Source: Arthrobacter castelli DSM 16402 (lineage in GTDB: Bacteria > Actinomycetota > Actinomycetes > Actinomycetales > Micrococcaceae). From it: 64,000 nt of DNA. The stretch spans positions 1-64,000 of the forward strand of contig NZ_AUMN01000023.1 of the NCBI RefSeq assembly GCF_000430705.1, in the 5' to 3' direction. The first letter of the stretch is position 1, and each line of letters begins with the position of its first letter. Shown piece after piece: positions 33,741 to 42,963 of this stretch. A program made the position numbers and the translations under genes. A model generated the notes under the pieces. It was not told where the DNA came from. It did not search any database and worked only from the letters and a program-made list of their open reading frames with translations.

Positions 33741-35288
33741 GTACGCCCGGCATGGGCATTCGCTTGGAGGTGGAAGTCCTCTGGAGGAGAAGGTGGTTTA
33801 ACTCCGAGCCAATGGCAACTGCGTCACCGCGAGGTGGGGTGGGAAGGAAGCCGGAGGCGAAACTCTGCATCGAGGGACACGAATCGCATATAAGGCATAT
33901 TGGTCGGGGTGAGGCTGCCGTAGAAGCCGAAGCCCGTTCCACCGAAACGGCCAGTGTGTAAATGCGGCGGTGTAGAGGGAAAGTGAATGTTCTTATCCGG
34001 GGAGGTCTGTCCCAGTGCCTCATCACCGTTTGGCGGTGGTGGGGCGACATTGCTTTAAGGGCCGTGTTGATGGGGCAGAAGTCAGCCGAGGCCATAGTAC
34101 CGGCGGGGAATCGTGATGATTTGCCGGGAAGGGCTGAACGTTAGGAAATGACATGTTGAACGGGTGTTCCTCGTGAACAACACACCGATCGCAGCCAATC
34201 CGCGCAACGCGGGCGAGTATGGGGAGGCAGCGGTGAATCCGTCAGATAACCATATTCAGCGTAGTGATGTTCCGGCGGGTGCCGGTAATACTGTCAGCGG
34301 CCAGCAGGAGGTCCTGTGGGAACGAGTGTTCTCGCGGGATAACCTGCTGGCTGCGTTACGCCGTGTCGAGAAGAACGCGGGGGCGGCTGGTGCTGACGGG
34401 CTGCGTACGGAGGAACTCCGTTCGTGGTGCTTAGGACACTGGACCGGGGTCCGTGAACAACTCGATACGGGCACGTACCATCCTTTGCCGGTGCGTCAGG
34501 TGATGATTCCCAAACCTGACGGCGGTGAACGGAAGTTGGGCGTGCCGGCGGTGCTGGACCGGTTGATCCAGCAGGCCATCGCGCAGGTGCTTGTGCCGGT
34601 GTTTGATCTGGGGTTCGTGCCGGTCTCCTATGGGTTCCGGCCGGACAAGAGCGCCCATGATGCGGTCCGGGCCGCCCGGACCGCGATCGGGCAGGGCCGT
34701 AAGTGGGTGATCGAGGTTGATCTGGATGCGTTCTTCGACCGGGTTGCAACGTTGCTGGGATACGGCTTCTACTTCACCGCCTCCGGGGTGGGACTGCGGG
34801 TCGCGCCGAAGGCCCTCAAACGGGCCAAAGCACGGATCAAACAGCTCACATCCCGGAAGTGGAGCATCAGTATGGGCACACGCATCCGGAGGTTGAATCA
34901 GTACATCCGTGGCTGGATGGGCTATTTCCGTCTGGCCGATACTCCGCGGAAGTTCGCGGATCTGGATGAGTGGTATCGCCGTCGGCTGCGGCAAATCCGG
35001 TGGAAAGAATGGAAACGACCGCGGACGCGGGTGGTCAACCTGGCCCAGCTCGGTATCTCAGCCCAGAAGGCGTGGGAATGGGGCATGAGCAGCAAAGGCT
35101 ACTGGCGTACTGCGGGCTCGCCGATCCTGCAACGGGCACTGCCCAACGAATACTGGCACACCCTGGGCTTGACGTCCTTTCACGACGCCTGGCGCCGCTA
35201 CAGAACACCCTAACGAACCGCCGTATGCGAGACCCGCACGTACGGTGGTGTGAGAGGTGGGCCGGGCAACCCGGCCCACCTACTCGAT
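33741..35288 (+). mobile_element. Group II intron with a deleted reverse transcriptase
   Basis: The 5' end GTACGCCCGGCATGGGC fits the GUGYG-type intron start. The following RNA region (TCCTCTGGAGGAGAAGG, GTTTAACTCCGAGCC) is typical of bacterial group II introns. The 3' end has a domain-V-like hairpin at about 35214-35256 (GCCGTATGCGAGA and GCACGTACGGTGG) and a domain-VI-like hairpin ending near CTACTCGAT. Insertion directly behind a transcription terminator is the known habit of group IIC introns. The exact ends are inferred from consensus, accurate to a few bases. Confidence 0.8.
34164..35213 (+). pseudogene. ltrA: Group II intron reverse transcriptase/maturase with internal deletion
   Basis: A 349-codon open frame. 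The N-terminal RT part is normal (VMIPKPDGGERKLGVP, QAIAQVLVPVFD, YGFRPDKSAHDAV, VIEVDLDAFFDRV). It then jumps directly to LGYGFYFTASGVGLRVAPKA and the maturase domain (LNQYIRGWMGYFRLADTP). The stretch between them, normally about 110-130 residues with TPQGGPLSPLL and the catalytic YADD, is absent without loss of frame. The protein cannot be an active RT but might keep maturase binding. The start is a GTG at 34164 or 34173. Intact relatives have roughly 450-470 residues. Confidence 0.85.
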
Positions 35289-35297
35289 TCGCCGTCT

Positions 35298-35807
35298 TCA
35301 CCCGTCGGCGAGAAAGCCCCGCATCCGCTCGGCCTCGTATTCGCGACAGGTCTGCGGCGGCTTTGACCCTCTTGCGCCGTACCGGTCGATGTAGTCGATC
35401 ACTGACCACTCAAATTTGTTGGTCAGCCGGGAGGCGACCAGCACAGCCACCATCACGGAGGCGACCAGCAGATTCAATACACACAACATCATCAGTGCCG
35501 CCAGCCCGAAAAGCCAGGACCGGTCCCGCGCCGGCGGCGCGGCGGCCAAAGCGATAACAGTAAACACCACCAGGATGCTGTTGGCCACACCGGCAGCGAC
35601 GAAGGCTTCGCCATTGATTTTCGCCAGGGCCGCCGGACGGCGGCGGCAACGCAGCGCAATCACTACACGCGGCAGTAAAATCACTGTCACCACCATCGCC
35701 GCCAGCCACAGACCCAGTTCCCTGCTGCTGATAGCCCACCACTGACGGCAGTGCCACCAGCCGGCCGGGAAATCATCACGGATACGCGATCGGAGACCCA
35801 TCATCAC
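35298..35807 (-). CDS. Small membrane protein of the conjugation module
   Basis: A 169-residue protein with three predicted helices (about residues 30-50, 70-90 and 98-122) and a charged C-terminus with DYIDRYGARGSK. I do not recognise a family. It follows the VirB6-like gene by 52 bases on the same strand and is probably the last gene of the transfer operon. Its stop lies about ten bases from the 3' end of the group II intron, so the intron sits between it and the terminator that originally ended the operon. Confidence 0.65.
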   Translation of the reverse strand: MMMGLRSRIRDDFPAGWWHCRQWWAISSRELGLWLAAMVVTVILLPRVVIALRCRRRPAALAKINGEAFVAAGVANSILVVFTVIALAAAPPARDRSWLFGLAALMMLCVLNLLVASVMVAVLVASRLTNKFEWSVIDYIDRYGARGSKPPQTCREYEAERMRGFLADG

Positions 35808-35859
35808 CCCTGTCTGTCGTCACTGCCGCGGTGTGGGTGCCGATATCGCACATCCTCAG

Positions 35860-38800
35860 TTACTTCGGCCCGGACTGATCAGGACCCTTTGGCTGTCTCG
35901 GCTGCCTGGGCGGCGGCTTCGATTGTGCCGGTTGTACAGGTCGCGCCGGACGCTTTGGCTGCTGCGGTGCCGGACGCTTCGGCTGCTGTGGTTGTGCCTG
36001 CTGCGCTGGTTGTACCGGTTGTGCTCCCTTCGGCTGTTGTGGCTGCTTCGGCTGCTCGCCTGCAGAGGCAGTACCACCGGAGGCTGCAGCACCACCAAAG
36101 GCCGTCGCGCCGACTGAACCACCGGCACTAGTTGCATTCGAGCCACCCTGTGACGACGTGCCGCCGGCCGGGGCCTGAGTACCCTGCGACGGTGAACCCG
36201 AGGCCGGGCTGTTGGTCCCACCAAGGTTCGTGTCAACACCGGCAGTACCGTTGGCCGAACCGACACCGGCACTTGAAGCACCAGGCTTGGATGGCTGCTG
36301 ACCAATTGAGCCACCTGTTGCATTCGAGCCACCCTGTGACGGTGAACCCGGTGTGGGGCCGTTGGTTCCTGACAGGTTCGTGCCTCCACCGACAGTGCCG
36401 TTGGTCGAGCCGGTACCGGAACCTGAAGAACCAGACTTCGAGGCTTCGGGACTCTGCTGACCAGTGGAGCCGGCGGCTGCACTGGTACCACCGGCCAACG
36501 ACGTACTGCCGGCAGCGGCCGGTCCGCCGAGCCTCGACAGCCCGCCCTGGGCGTTGACGTCGCTGGCCACGGCCTTGTCGGTGCGCTCGGCGTTCGATGC
36601 ACCGGCGCTGGTCAGTACCTGCGAACCGGCGGCCGCAGCGGGGCCGCTACCGGCGCGGCCATCAGCCTCGACCGGGTTCTGACCGTTGTCACCGTGGAGA
36701 CCGCCTTCGCCCTGCGAGCCGTCACCGGCGATGCCGTCTTCACTGGTGCCGTCAGCGCCCAACTGACCAGAGCCGCCGACGCCGCCGGCGTGGCCATCAC
36801 CAGGGCCGCTACTGCCAGCCATGACGCCGACATTGGCACCGCTATTGGAGTCAGAGGCACTGTCCGGGCTGTTCTGCCCGTTCGGATCAGCAGGATCGCC
36901 CGACCCGCCGGCACCGCCGGCAGAACCTTCAGCCGGTGATACGCCACCGGCACCACCGGCCGGCAACTGTGACTGCGACCCACCTGAAGACCCCCCGCCG
37001 GACAATTTCTTCGGCCCGTTGGTCCCGCCGGCGTTGGTCCCGCCCGATTTGGAACCGGACCCGCCACCGCCGGTGGTGGGCTGAGAGCCAGACCCGCCAC
37101 TGTTTCCGCCGGACTGCTTGTTCATCAAGCCGCCGGCGGCAGCGGAACCGGCAGCGGAACCGGCAGCGGAGCCGGCACCACCGGCCATGGCGGGCATGAC
37201 ACCACTGCCGCCGCCGGATTGCTGCGGAGGCGTGTTCGTCTCCAGGAACTTGTCCACGAGCTTGGTCACGACCTCGTCCATGGCTTCGAGTACCGACTTG
37301 CGAACACGCATCAGCACAAACGTGACCCCGATAATCATGATCGTCGAAATGGCCGTCATCACGACCACGGCCACGGCCCCGAGAACGCCGCTGCTGAAGA
37401 TACTGGTCTCCGTACCCGAGACCAGATCGGCGATCGGACCTTCAATGATCTGCGGCAGTGAGACCAGAAACTGTGAGACGAACTGGTAGAGGAACAACGT
37501 CACCAGTATTTCCAGGATCAGTGCCACGGTGTAGATGATCACCTTGCTGATGCCGGACAGTGAGCCCATGGTGGCAAACGGCACCGCTGCGATCAGGCTG
37601 AACATCCGCTTAACCGCGGCCACCAGCATGCCGATGGCATAGAAGAAGCCGATGACGACGATCGAAAACAGCAGCACGACCGCGTTGACCCAGTACATGA
37701 ACGAGGCCGGGCCGGTCCCGACCTGGCTGACCGCGTTGTGGGTCTCGCGGGTGAAGCCCGAGGTTGCCTTGTCCGAGGAGAAGATGGTCATCGACTGCGG
37801 CGCGAACGAAGTGTTCAGATAGTTGTATGCGGCCAGTGGGGACAGATTGCAGTTCGCCGGGTTACCCTGGCTGTCGACAATCCGGTAGCCGCAGTCGACC
37901 CTGGCCTCGCTGTGAGTGAAGAAAATCCTTTTCGATCCGCCCATTTTGTTCGCTTGCGAATCCAGGCCCGGCACCCCCGTGGAGATCAGCGGGTGATCGC
38001 GCGGCGACAGACCCGTCTCTTCACCGAACCCCTTGGCCTGCCCATAGCCTCCATCTTTGGTGAACCACTTGCGCTTCTCTTTCTGAGTCACACCATCCGA
38101 TTCTTCGGTCAGCTGGGTGATATTGCTTTTGATGCCGGACTCAAAGTCGGAGGCGGTCACGGACTGGCTGGTGATGTACTGGCCGAGCATGCCCATCGTG
38201 GCCAGGACAGCGTTGCTGTCGGGATTGTCCACACTTGGATCGACCGAGGCCGACTGCCAGGCCTGGTTAGCGGTATGCGACATCATGCCGACATCAATGT
38301 TGGAGAAAGCGTCATGAGACTGTGCGTTGATCGCCAATGCCGAGGTGCGCACCGACAGTATCGACTTTGATGTCGGCTGCCCTTCGTCAGGATTCCACGA
38401 AATGGAGGCCTCTTCTGGAATATAGAGGCGGTTCTGCGTCATCCAGGCATTGAAGTCGACGTACGTGGAAAGCACCACCCTGGTCGGGCCGGCGTGCGAG
38501 CCGACCAGCGAATCGTCGAACTGATCGAGAATGCCGGTATACATGCTGCCGATCAGCGGCAGGCCCAGCCCGATAAAGGCCACGCGCACGACGAGTTTTT
38601 TGATCGCCGATCCGCGGTTCATCTTCTTGAAAAAGACCAGGCTCAACAACAGGAACCCGATGAACAGCGGCACCAAAACAGACCAGGAAATAGTAACCAA
38701 CGTGCTATACCACTGGTTGATAAACGCCGCCAGCCCCGACAGGGGACCATCGGCCAGGGTACTGTCGCCGCCGGCAGTCATCCCGTTGGCGAAGAGCGCG

Positions 38801-39477
38801 CCAGCGGTATTCTTCACCGCCTCAGCGAACCACATGAACGGGTTGAGCAACTGGAGGATCTGAATCACCATCCAGAACAGCCACGACACGCCCATCGACA
38901 GGGCATAGGCGAACCAGATCACCGAACCGGCGATGGCGTGGATCATGCCGCCGCCGATACCCGAAGACATGCTGTCGAAACCCAGAGCCGCGTTGGCAGC
39001 ACCAAAGTGGGCATAATTCAGCAGACCCTGATAAATATTCTCGTCGGCATCAGGAGTCTTGAAGGTGTCATAACTGAGCGTCTGAGACGATCCCGAAACG
39101 GCGGAGAACAGCCACTTGACGGTAAAGCTGAATTCCGGGTCGGCATAGCCCAGCAGTGAACCGGCCATGCCGGGATGCTTAGTAACTTCATGCCATTCGT
39201 CGGTCATCCGCTCGGCGGCAGCGTCTGTGGCCTCGTCGTTGCCGTCCCCTTTGGGGGAGTTCTCGTTGCTGAAGTACGACGACGCGTTCGAGGACAGCTG
39301 ATAGAGACTGTAATCGGCTGTCTCTTCCTCACCGGCGGCAGAGGCCGAGCCGGAAAAGAGCGTCAACACCGCCGGTACCAGTAGGGCCGCCAGCAGCGCG
39401 CCCACAATCGCGCGTACCGCCATCGAGTGCGTCGCAGCCGCGCGTGACCGTGGCGTGGCCGTCATTTTCCGGTTCAT
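35860..39477 (-). CDS. VirB6/TrbL-like conjugation membrane protein with a long low-complexity tail
   Basis: A 1205-residue protein. A signal-like segment lies near residues 20-47 (AIVGALLAALLVPAVLTLF). Several membrane helices follow, notably VIWFAYALSMGVSWLFWMV, ISWSVLVPLFIGFLLLSLVF and a cluster near 620-720 with FSIVVIGFFYAIGMLVAAV. This layout suits the polytopic VirB6/TrbL component of type IV secretion. From about residue 745 to the end, some 450 residues are Gly/Ser/Ala/Thr-rich, then Pro/Gln/Lys-rich (repeated PQQPKRPA). The tail may span the cell wall. The start overlaps the VirB4-like stop as ATGA, with GAAGGAG upstream. Confidence 0.8.
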   Translation of the reverse strand: MNRKMTATPRSRAAATHSMAVRAIVGALLAALLVPAVLTLFSGSASAAGEEETADYSLYQLSSNASSYFSNENSPKGDGNDEATDAAAERMTDEWHEVTKHPGMAGSLLGYADPEFSFTVKWLFSAVSGSSQTLSYDTFKTPDADENIYQGLLNYAHFGAANAALGFDSMSSGIGGGMIHAIAGSVIWFAYALSMGVSWLFWMVIQILQLLNPFMWFAEAVKNTAGALFANGMTAGGDSTLADGPLSGLAAFINQWYSTLVTISWSVLVPLFIGFLLLSLVFFKKMNRGSAIKKLVVRVAFIGLGLPLIGSMYTGILDQFDDSLVGSHAGPTRVVLSTYVDFNAWMTQNRLYIPEEASISWNPDEGQPTSKSILSVRTSALAINAQSHDAFSNIDVGMMSHTANQAWQSASVDPSVDNPDSNAVLATMGMLGQYITSQSVTASDFESGIKSNITQLTEESDGVTQKEKRKWFTKDGGYGQAKGFGEETGLSPRDHPLISTGVPGLDSQANKMGGSKRIFFTHSEARVDCGYRIVDSQGNPANCNLSPLAAYNYLNTSFAPQSMTIFSSDKATSGFTRETHNAVSQVGTGPASFMYWVNAVVLLFSIVVIGFFYAIGMLVAAVKRMFSLIAAVPFATMGSLSGISKVIIYTVALILEILVTLFLYQFVSQFLVSLPQIIEGPIADLVSGTETSIFSSGVLGAVAVVVMTAISTIMIIGVTFVLMRVRKSVLEAMDEVVTKLVDKFLETNTPPQQSGGGSGVMPAMAGGAGSAAGSAAGSAAAGGLMNKQSGGNSGGSGSQPTTGGGGSGSKSGGTNAGGTNGPKKLSGGGSSGGSQSQLPAGGAGGVSPAEGSAGGAGGSGDPADPNGQNSPDSASDSNSGANVGVMAGSSGPGDGHAGGVGGSGQLGADGTSEDGIAGDGSQGEGGLHGDNGQNPVEADGRAGSGPAAAAGSQVLTSAGASNAERTDKAVASDVNAQGGLSRLGGPAAAGSTSLAGGTSAAAGSTGQQSPEASKSGSSGSGTGSTNGTVGGGTNLSGTNGPTPGSPSQGGSNATGGSIGQQPSKPGASSAGVGSANGTAGVDTNLGGTNSPASGSPSQGTQAPAGGTSSQGGSNATSAGGSVGATAFGGAAASGGTASAGEQPKQPQQPKGAQPVQPAQQAQPQQPKRPAPQQPKRPARPVQPAQSKPPPRQPRQPKGPDQSGPK
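36131..36500. repeat. Imperfect 186-bp tandem repeat inside the VirB6-like gene
   Basis: GTTGCATTCGAGCCACCCTG occurs at 36131 and again at 36317, 186 bases apart. The encoded units share TNGT(A/V)G, TNLxGTN and GSPSQG. The period is a multiple of three, so copy changes would keep the frame and alter only tail length. Confidence 0.6.
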
Positions 39478-41840
39478 CGCCCGCTCCTTCGGTTGCCGGT
39501 GGCTCGCTTGCTCATCGTCGTCTTGGACCGTGTCTTAGCCCGATCAGCCGAAAGAGCCTTCCGCTTGGTCCTGGTCATCTTCATCGACCGATCCGCCGAA
39601 CCGTTCGATGAATCATGATCCACAGAACCCGTGCCGGTGTTGTTTTTCGGCTGCGTCGGCTCGCTGGACCGAGTATCCTGCTCGGCTATACCGGCCGCCA
39701 ACGCCATTGCCCGGCGCTGGTCTTCGCGCACGGGATTGATGCCCAGTGCCAGATCGGGTCGAAAGACCACGTTGGAGACGCCGCGACGCAGATACGACAG
39801 GTTCTCGCCGCGGCGGGTGATCAGCCGGGCCAAATCCGGCGGGATCTGCTGGTGCAGCTGCCTCTGATACTCCGTCACGGTCTTGTCCCGCATCGGACCA
39901 AAGATGGTGAAATCGGCGGCGTCGAATTTGTTGAACGCGGTGTCGTCGAGCATCTTGTCGATGTTGTTGTAGCTGAAAACCACCCGTCCGCCACGCTGAT
40001 ACAAGTGTTCGAACTGCGTCTCCATATAGGATTTAACCCGGTCGTCGACGTATTCGGCCCCGTGGATGATGACCGTGTCACCGCGTTCGAGCTTACCGAT
40101 GGCAAAACCGACGATGTTGACCAGCTGTGCCATGGCCACACCCCGGCCGCGGCGCAGCAAACGCGAAAAATCATAGACGACGCGCTTGGCATCACGGATC
40201 CCGTCAACCGCCGGAGCCGTATGGTTATTGAATAGATCGCCGTTGGTCGACAGCATGGACTTGGCAATACCCTGAAGCACGTTGTAAGCGCGCAGCTCGT
40301 CCGGGTCAACCTTGGATGAGTTGATCAGTGCCTTGTGCGCGGTGGCCAGGTAGGAGACGAACATTTGCAGCCGGGGTACCTGCCGGTGCGGGATGCCCAC
40401 CACACGCAGCCGATTTCTTTGGTGCTTGGCGTTGTGCGACCACATGCCCTGTTCAATGTAGAAGTCAGTCGCCACCTTCTCCAGCTGGGACCGGATGATC
40501 GAGGCCACCGAGCCGTCGGTGGATTCGTACAGCTGCTCGAACATGAGCTTGAGCTTCTGCATTTGCATGGAAAAGATCGCCAGCTCATCATCGGCGTCAC
40601 CGAACATTTCAAACATGTTCACGTCACCGCTGTTCAGATCCACCCGGGAGGTGATGCCGTCGAAAGCCGGCCCGAGCCGGTCCAGATCCGCTCCGTCCAG
40701 CACCAGATGGACCACGTTGTGGTTGGATAGCAGCGCCGACTGGGACAGCTTCGAACACCACATGTCGGCGACCTGGGCACCTTCAATATAGTCACCGAGG
40801 GCCGAATCGGCGATCACGGCATGATGATCATAGTTGTTGGCATCGAAGAGCACCGCTGAATTGTTCACATCCCCGACCATGTAGCCGACATATTCGCCGC
40901 GGCGGTCGTTGAGGCCGTTGGTCACCAGCGAATACGAGCCGGCCAGCTCCATGGAGGTGAAATAAAAACCCTTGCCGCGCTTCTTCTCGTTTTTCTTCAT
41001 CAGCGCCGACAACTCCTGGCGCTGTTCGCCGGCGTAGGCGGCCACGCTCAACGTGCCAAACCGTTCGATGTACAACCGCGAAATGGCCTCGATTGACTCT
41101 TCAAGCACTTCCAGGGACGGGGCCTTGAGCAACAGGCGGTTCTGGACGGACAGGTATGAGGCACCATCGGCGAGTTCGTCGATAATGATCTCCAGATCCG
41201 ACGAAACTTTCTCCGCCTTGCGCTTCGACGACTTCGTACCTGTATCGTCCTGCTCACCGGAGTCGAGCTTGTCCAGCTTTTCTGACTGCTTGGTGTTCTG
41301 GTCAATCCACTTCTCGCTCATCCGCGTCACTTGCTCCAGCACCACGGCCGTGACCCGGTCGTCGAGACCGTCCGGGATCCGACCGATGCCCCAAAACGGT
41401 GCGAAGGCATCTTTGGCGGCCTCGTCGTGAAAAAACGCCAGCACGGCCCCGACCGAGTGGTCGACCTCGAAGTAATCCGAGCGAAAGACATATTTTTCTT
41501 TGGGCTTGAGGGCCAGCAGATGAGGATACGATTCGAACCGGCCCTCAAGCTGTTTCATCTGCTGGTGGCGCTTGAACCAGCCCTGCTTCTTTTCCGGTTC
41601 GTCGGTGCCGCCTGTGTCATCGGCGGCATCAAGATGGCCTTGAAGCTGCTTCTTCTGCCGCCGGCGCTTGAGCCGGCTCTGCTTCCCGGCAGCGGCAGCG
41701 TCGTCACCAGCTTCATCCTCGTCGGCCATCGTCGGCTCAGCGGTCCCGATCAGCTCATCGGCCAGGGCCGTCGTACCGGTGTCAGTCTCATCCGCTGCCG
41801 CGGTATCGGCCGTTGTTCGGCCCTTCGTTATCATTGCCAT
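39474..41840 (-). CDS. VirB4-like conjugation protein with degenerate ATPase motifs
   Basis: A 788-residue protein. The N-terminal 100 residues are charged and disordered. A VirB4-type N-terminal domain follows (FRSDYFEVDHSVGAVLAFFH) and then a RecA-like domain. Where VirB4 proteins carry the P-loop GxxGxGKS/T, this one reads HAVIADSALGDYIEGAQVAD, without GK(S/T). The Walker B position reads DTVIIHGAEY in place of hhhhDE. The fold is supported by VVFSYNNIDKML and FTIFGPM near the C-terminus. It may be a structural paralogue needing another ATPase, or use unusual motifs. I place the start at the ATG at 41840, with AGGGG eight bases upstream. It is coupled by ATGA to the VirB6-like gene. Confidence 0.75.
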   Translation of the reverse strand: MAMITKGRTTADTAAADETDTGTTALADELIGTAEPTMADEDEAGDDAAAAGKQSRLKRRRQKKQLQGHLDAADDTGGTDEPEKKQGWFKRHQQMKQLEGRFESYPHLLALKPKEKYVFRSDYFEVDHSVGAVLAFFHDEAAKDAFAPFWGIGRIPDGLDDRVTAVVLEQVTRMSEKWIDQNTKQSEKLDKLDSGEQDDTGTKSSKRKAEKVSSDLEIIIDELADGASYLSVQNRLLLKAPSLEVLEESIEAISRLYIERFGTLSVAAYAGEQRQELSALMKKNEKKRGKGFYFTSMELAGSYSLVTNGLNDRRGEYVGYMVGDVNNSAVLFDANNYDHHAVIADSALGDYIEGAQVADMWCSKLSQSALLSNHNVVHLVLDGADLDRLGPAFDGITSRVDLNSGDVNMFEMFGDADDELAIFSMQMQKLKLMFEQLYESTDGSVASIIRSQLEKVATDFYIEQGMWSHNAKHQRNRLRVVGIPHRQVPRLQMFVSYLATAHKALINSSKVDPDELRAYNVLQGIAKSMLSTNGDLFNNHTAPAVDGIRDAKRVVYDFSRLLRRGRGVAMAQLVNIVGFAIGKLERGDTVIIHGAEYVDDRVKSYMETQFEHLYQRGGRVVFSYNNIDKMLDDTAFNKFDAADFTIFGPMRDKTVTEYQRQLHQQIPPDLARLITRRGENLSYLRRGVSNVVFRPDLALGINPVREDQRRAMALAAGIAEQDTRSSEPTQPKNNTGTGSVDHDSSNGSADRSMKMTRTKRKALSADRAKTRSKTTMSKRATGNRRSGR

Positions 41841-41880
41841 GTCTGATACCCCTGTGTGGTGTTCATGTTTCGTCAAAATC

Positions 41881-42780
41881 TCAGGTTCCGGTGCGGCCGG
41901 TTGTGAACGGATCGTCGTCGACGCCCTGGTAGAAAACCCGCAACGTCTGCCGGGTCTCTTCGCGATCGAGCATCGTTATTTCTTTGACCATCAGCGACGA
42001 CCCTTCAGCTTCGGACTGCAGGATCATCTGCCCCTGGCGGAGACCGTCGGCGCTGACGCCTTTGAGCAGCACGTATTGGTGGATCGAAGTGAACTTGCCG
42101 CCGACGTGTTCGGTCAGGATGTCGTACTGTTCGTCCTGCAGTTCCAGCAGGTCCGGGTCGCGGACTTGAAGTTCGCGATTGCGCTGCTCCAGGTTCGCCA
42201 CCTGGTGGTGGATCCGCTGCGGCTCCTTGGTAGTGATGAAGATGTACTCACATGAGGTCTGGACCTTCCGCCAGAAGGCATCGACCCGATTCAGGATTCC
42301 GCGCCGGTCTTCGTCGAACAGCAGATGGCTGGCCGAGCCGACGATCAAATACAGCTGGCCGACGCTGCCGTCGGAAAAATCGATCCGCCCGTCTTCTTCG
42401 ATGCTGTTGATGCCCACGATCGAAGCGAATTCACTGGGGTCCGAGCTGCGTCTGGCGACCATTTTGCGGGCGCGGGCGGGAAGGTATGACAGCAGTGCCG
42501 GCACCGTCATCAGCCGCAGCTCTTTCGTCTTGGTCAACCCGCCGAGATAGAAGACCATGGCCAGCGACCAGATGACGAATAAGACAATGATCCCGATAGA
42601 GGCGTGAGCCACGAACGTTGAGCTGACAAACCATATAGTGACCAGGATTCCGCCGGTCAAAAACAGCAGTTGCTTGATCGGCGACGGCTTCGCCTGCCAC
42701 CCGCCGCCGGTCAACGTGATCTCGTGATCCAAAAAGCTGCGGTTCAGCGACGAAGGCATCTTGAAAACTTCCTTGGCCAT
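41881..42780 (-). CDS. PrgI/VirB3-like membrane conjugation protein
   Basis: A 299-residue protein. Two adjacent membrane helices lie at about residues 36-80 (LLFLTGGILVTIWFVSSTFV, IGIIVLFVIWSLAMVFYL), as in PrgI/VirB3. The soluble remainder (VGQLYLIVGSASHLLFDEDR, TSCEYIFITTKEPQRIHHQV, a long helix, and EITMLDREETRQTLRVFYQG) resembles the N-terminal domain of VirB4 ATPases. It sits 40 bases upstream of the VirB4-like gene, which matches the usual PrgI-VirB4 order. It would anchor the ATPase at the membrane. Confidence 0.75.
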   Translation of the reverse strand: MAKEVFKMPSSLNRSFLDHEITLTGGGWQAKPSPIKQLLFLTGGILVTIWFVSSTFVAHASIGIIVLFVIWSLAMVFYLGGLTKTKELRLMTVPALLSYLPARARKMVARRSSDPSEFASIVGINSIEEDGRIDFSDGSVGQLYLIVGSASHLLFDEDRRGILNRVDAFWRKVQTSCEYIFITTKEPQRIHHQVANLEQRNRELQVRDPDLLELQDEQYDILTEHVGGKFTSIHQYVLLKGVSADGLRQGQMILQSEAEGSSLMVKEITMLDREETRQTLRVFYQGVDDDPFTTGRTGT

Positions 42781-42896
42781 GTCGACCCCTCACTGTATGT
42801 CTATCACGCCATCATGTTTACTCTGTCTCATAGACGAGTGATCCATTATCCAGCATACAGCATATGAATGATCCAGATAGATCAGTGAAACATCAT

Positions 42897-42930
42897 CGAC
42901 CGTGGTGGTTACGAACAGCCACCACGGTCG
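42897..42930. repeat. 12-bp perfect hairpin between topoisomerase and PrgI-like genes
   Basis: CGACCGTGGTGG (42897-42908) pairs with CCACCACGGTCG (42919-42930) around a 10-base loop. It lies 33 bases behind the topoisomerase stop. There is no clean T-tract in either direction, so it may be an attenuator or an RNA-stabilising hairpin more than a full terminator. Confidence 0.6.
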
Positions 42931-42963
42931 ACAACACCTGTTCTCAACATTCGAGCGCCACCT

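Noticed and set aside
35813-36682. Multiple long plus-strand ORFs opposite the VirB6-like tail
   Set aside because: They arise from the repetitive low-complexity sequence of the minus-strand gene.
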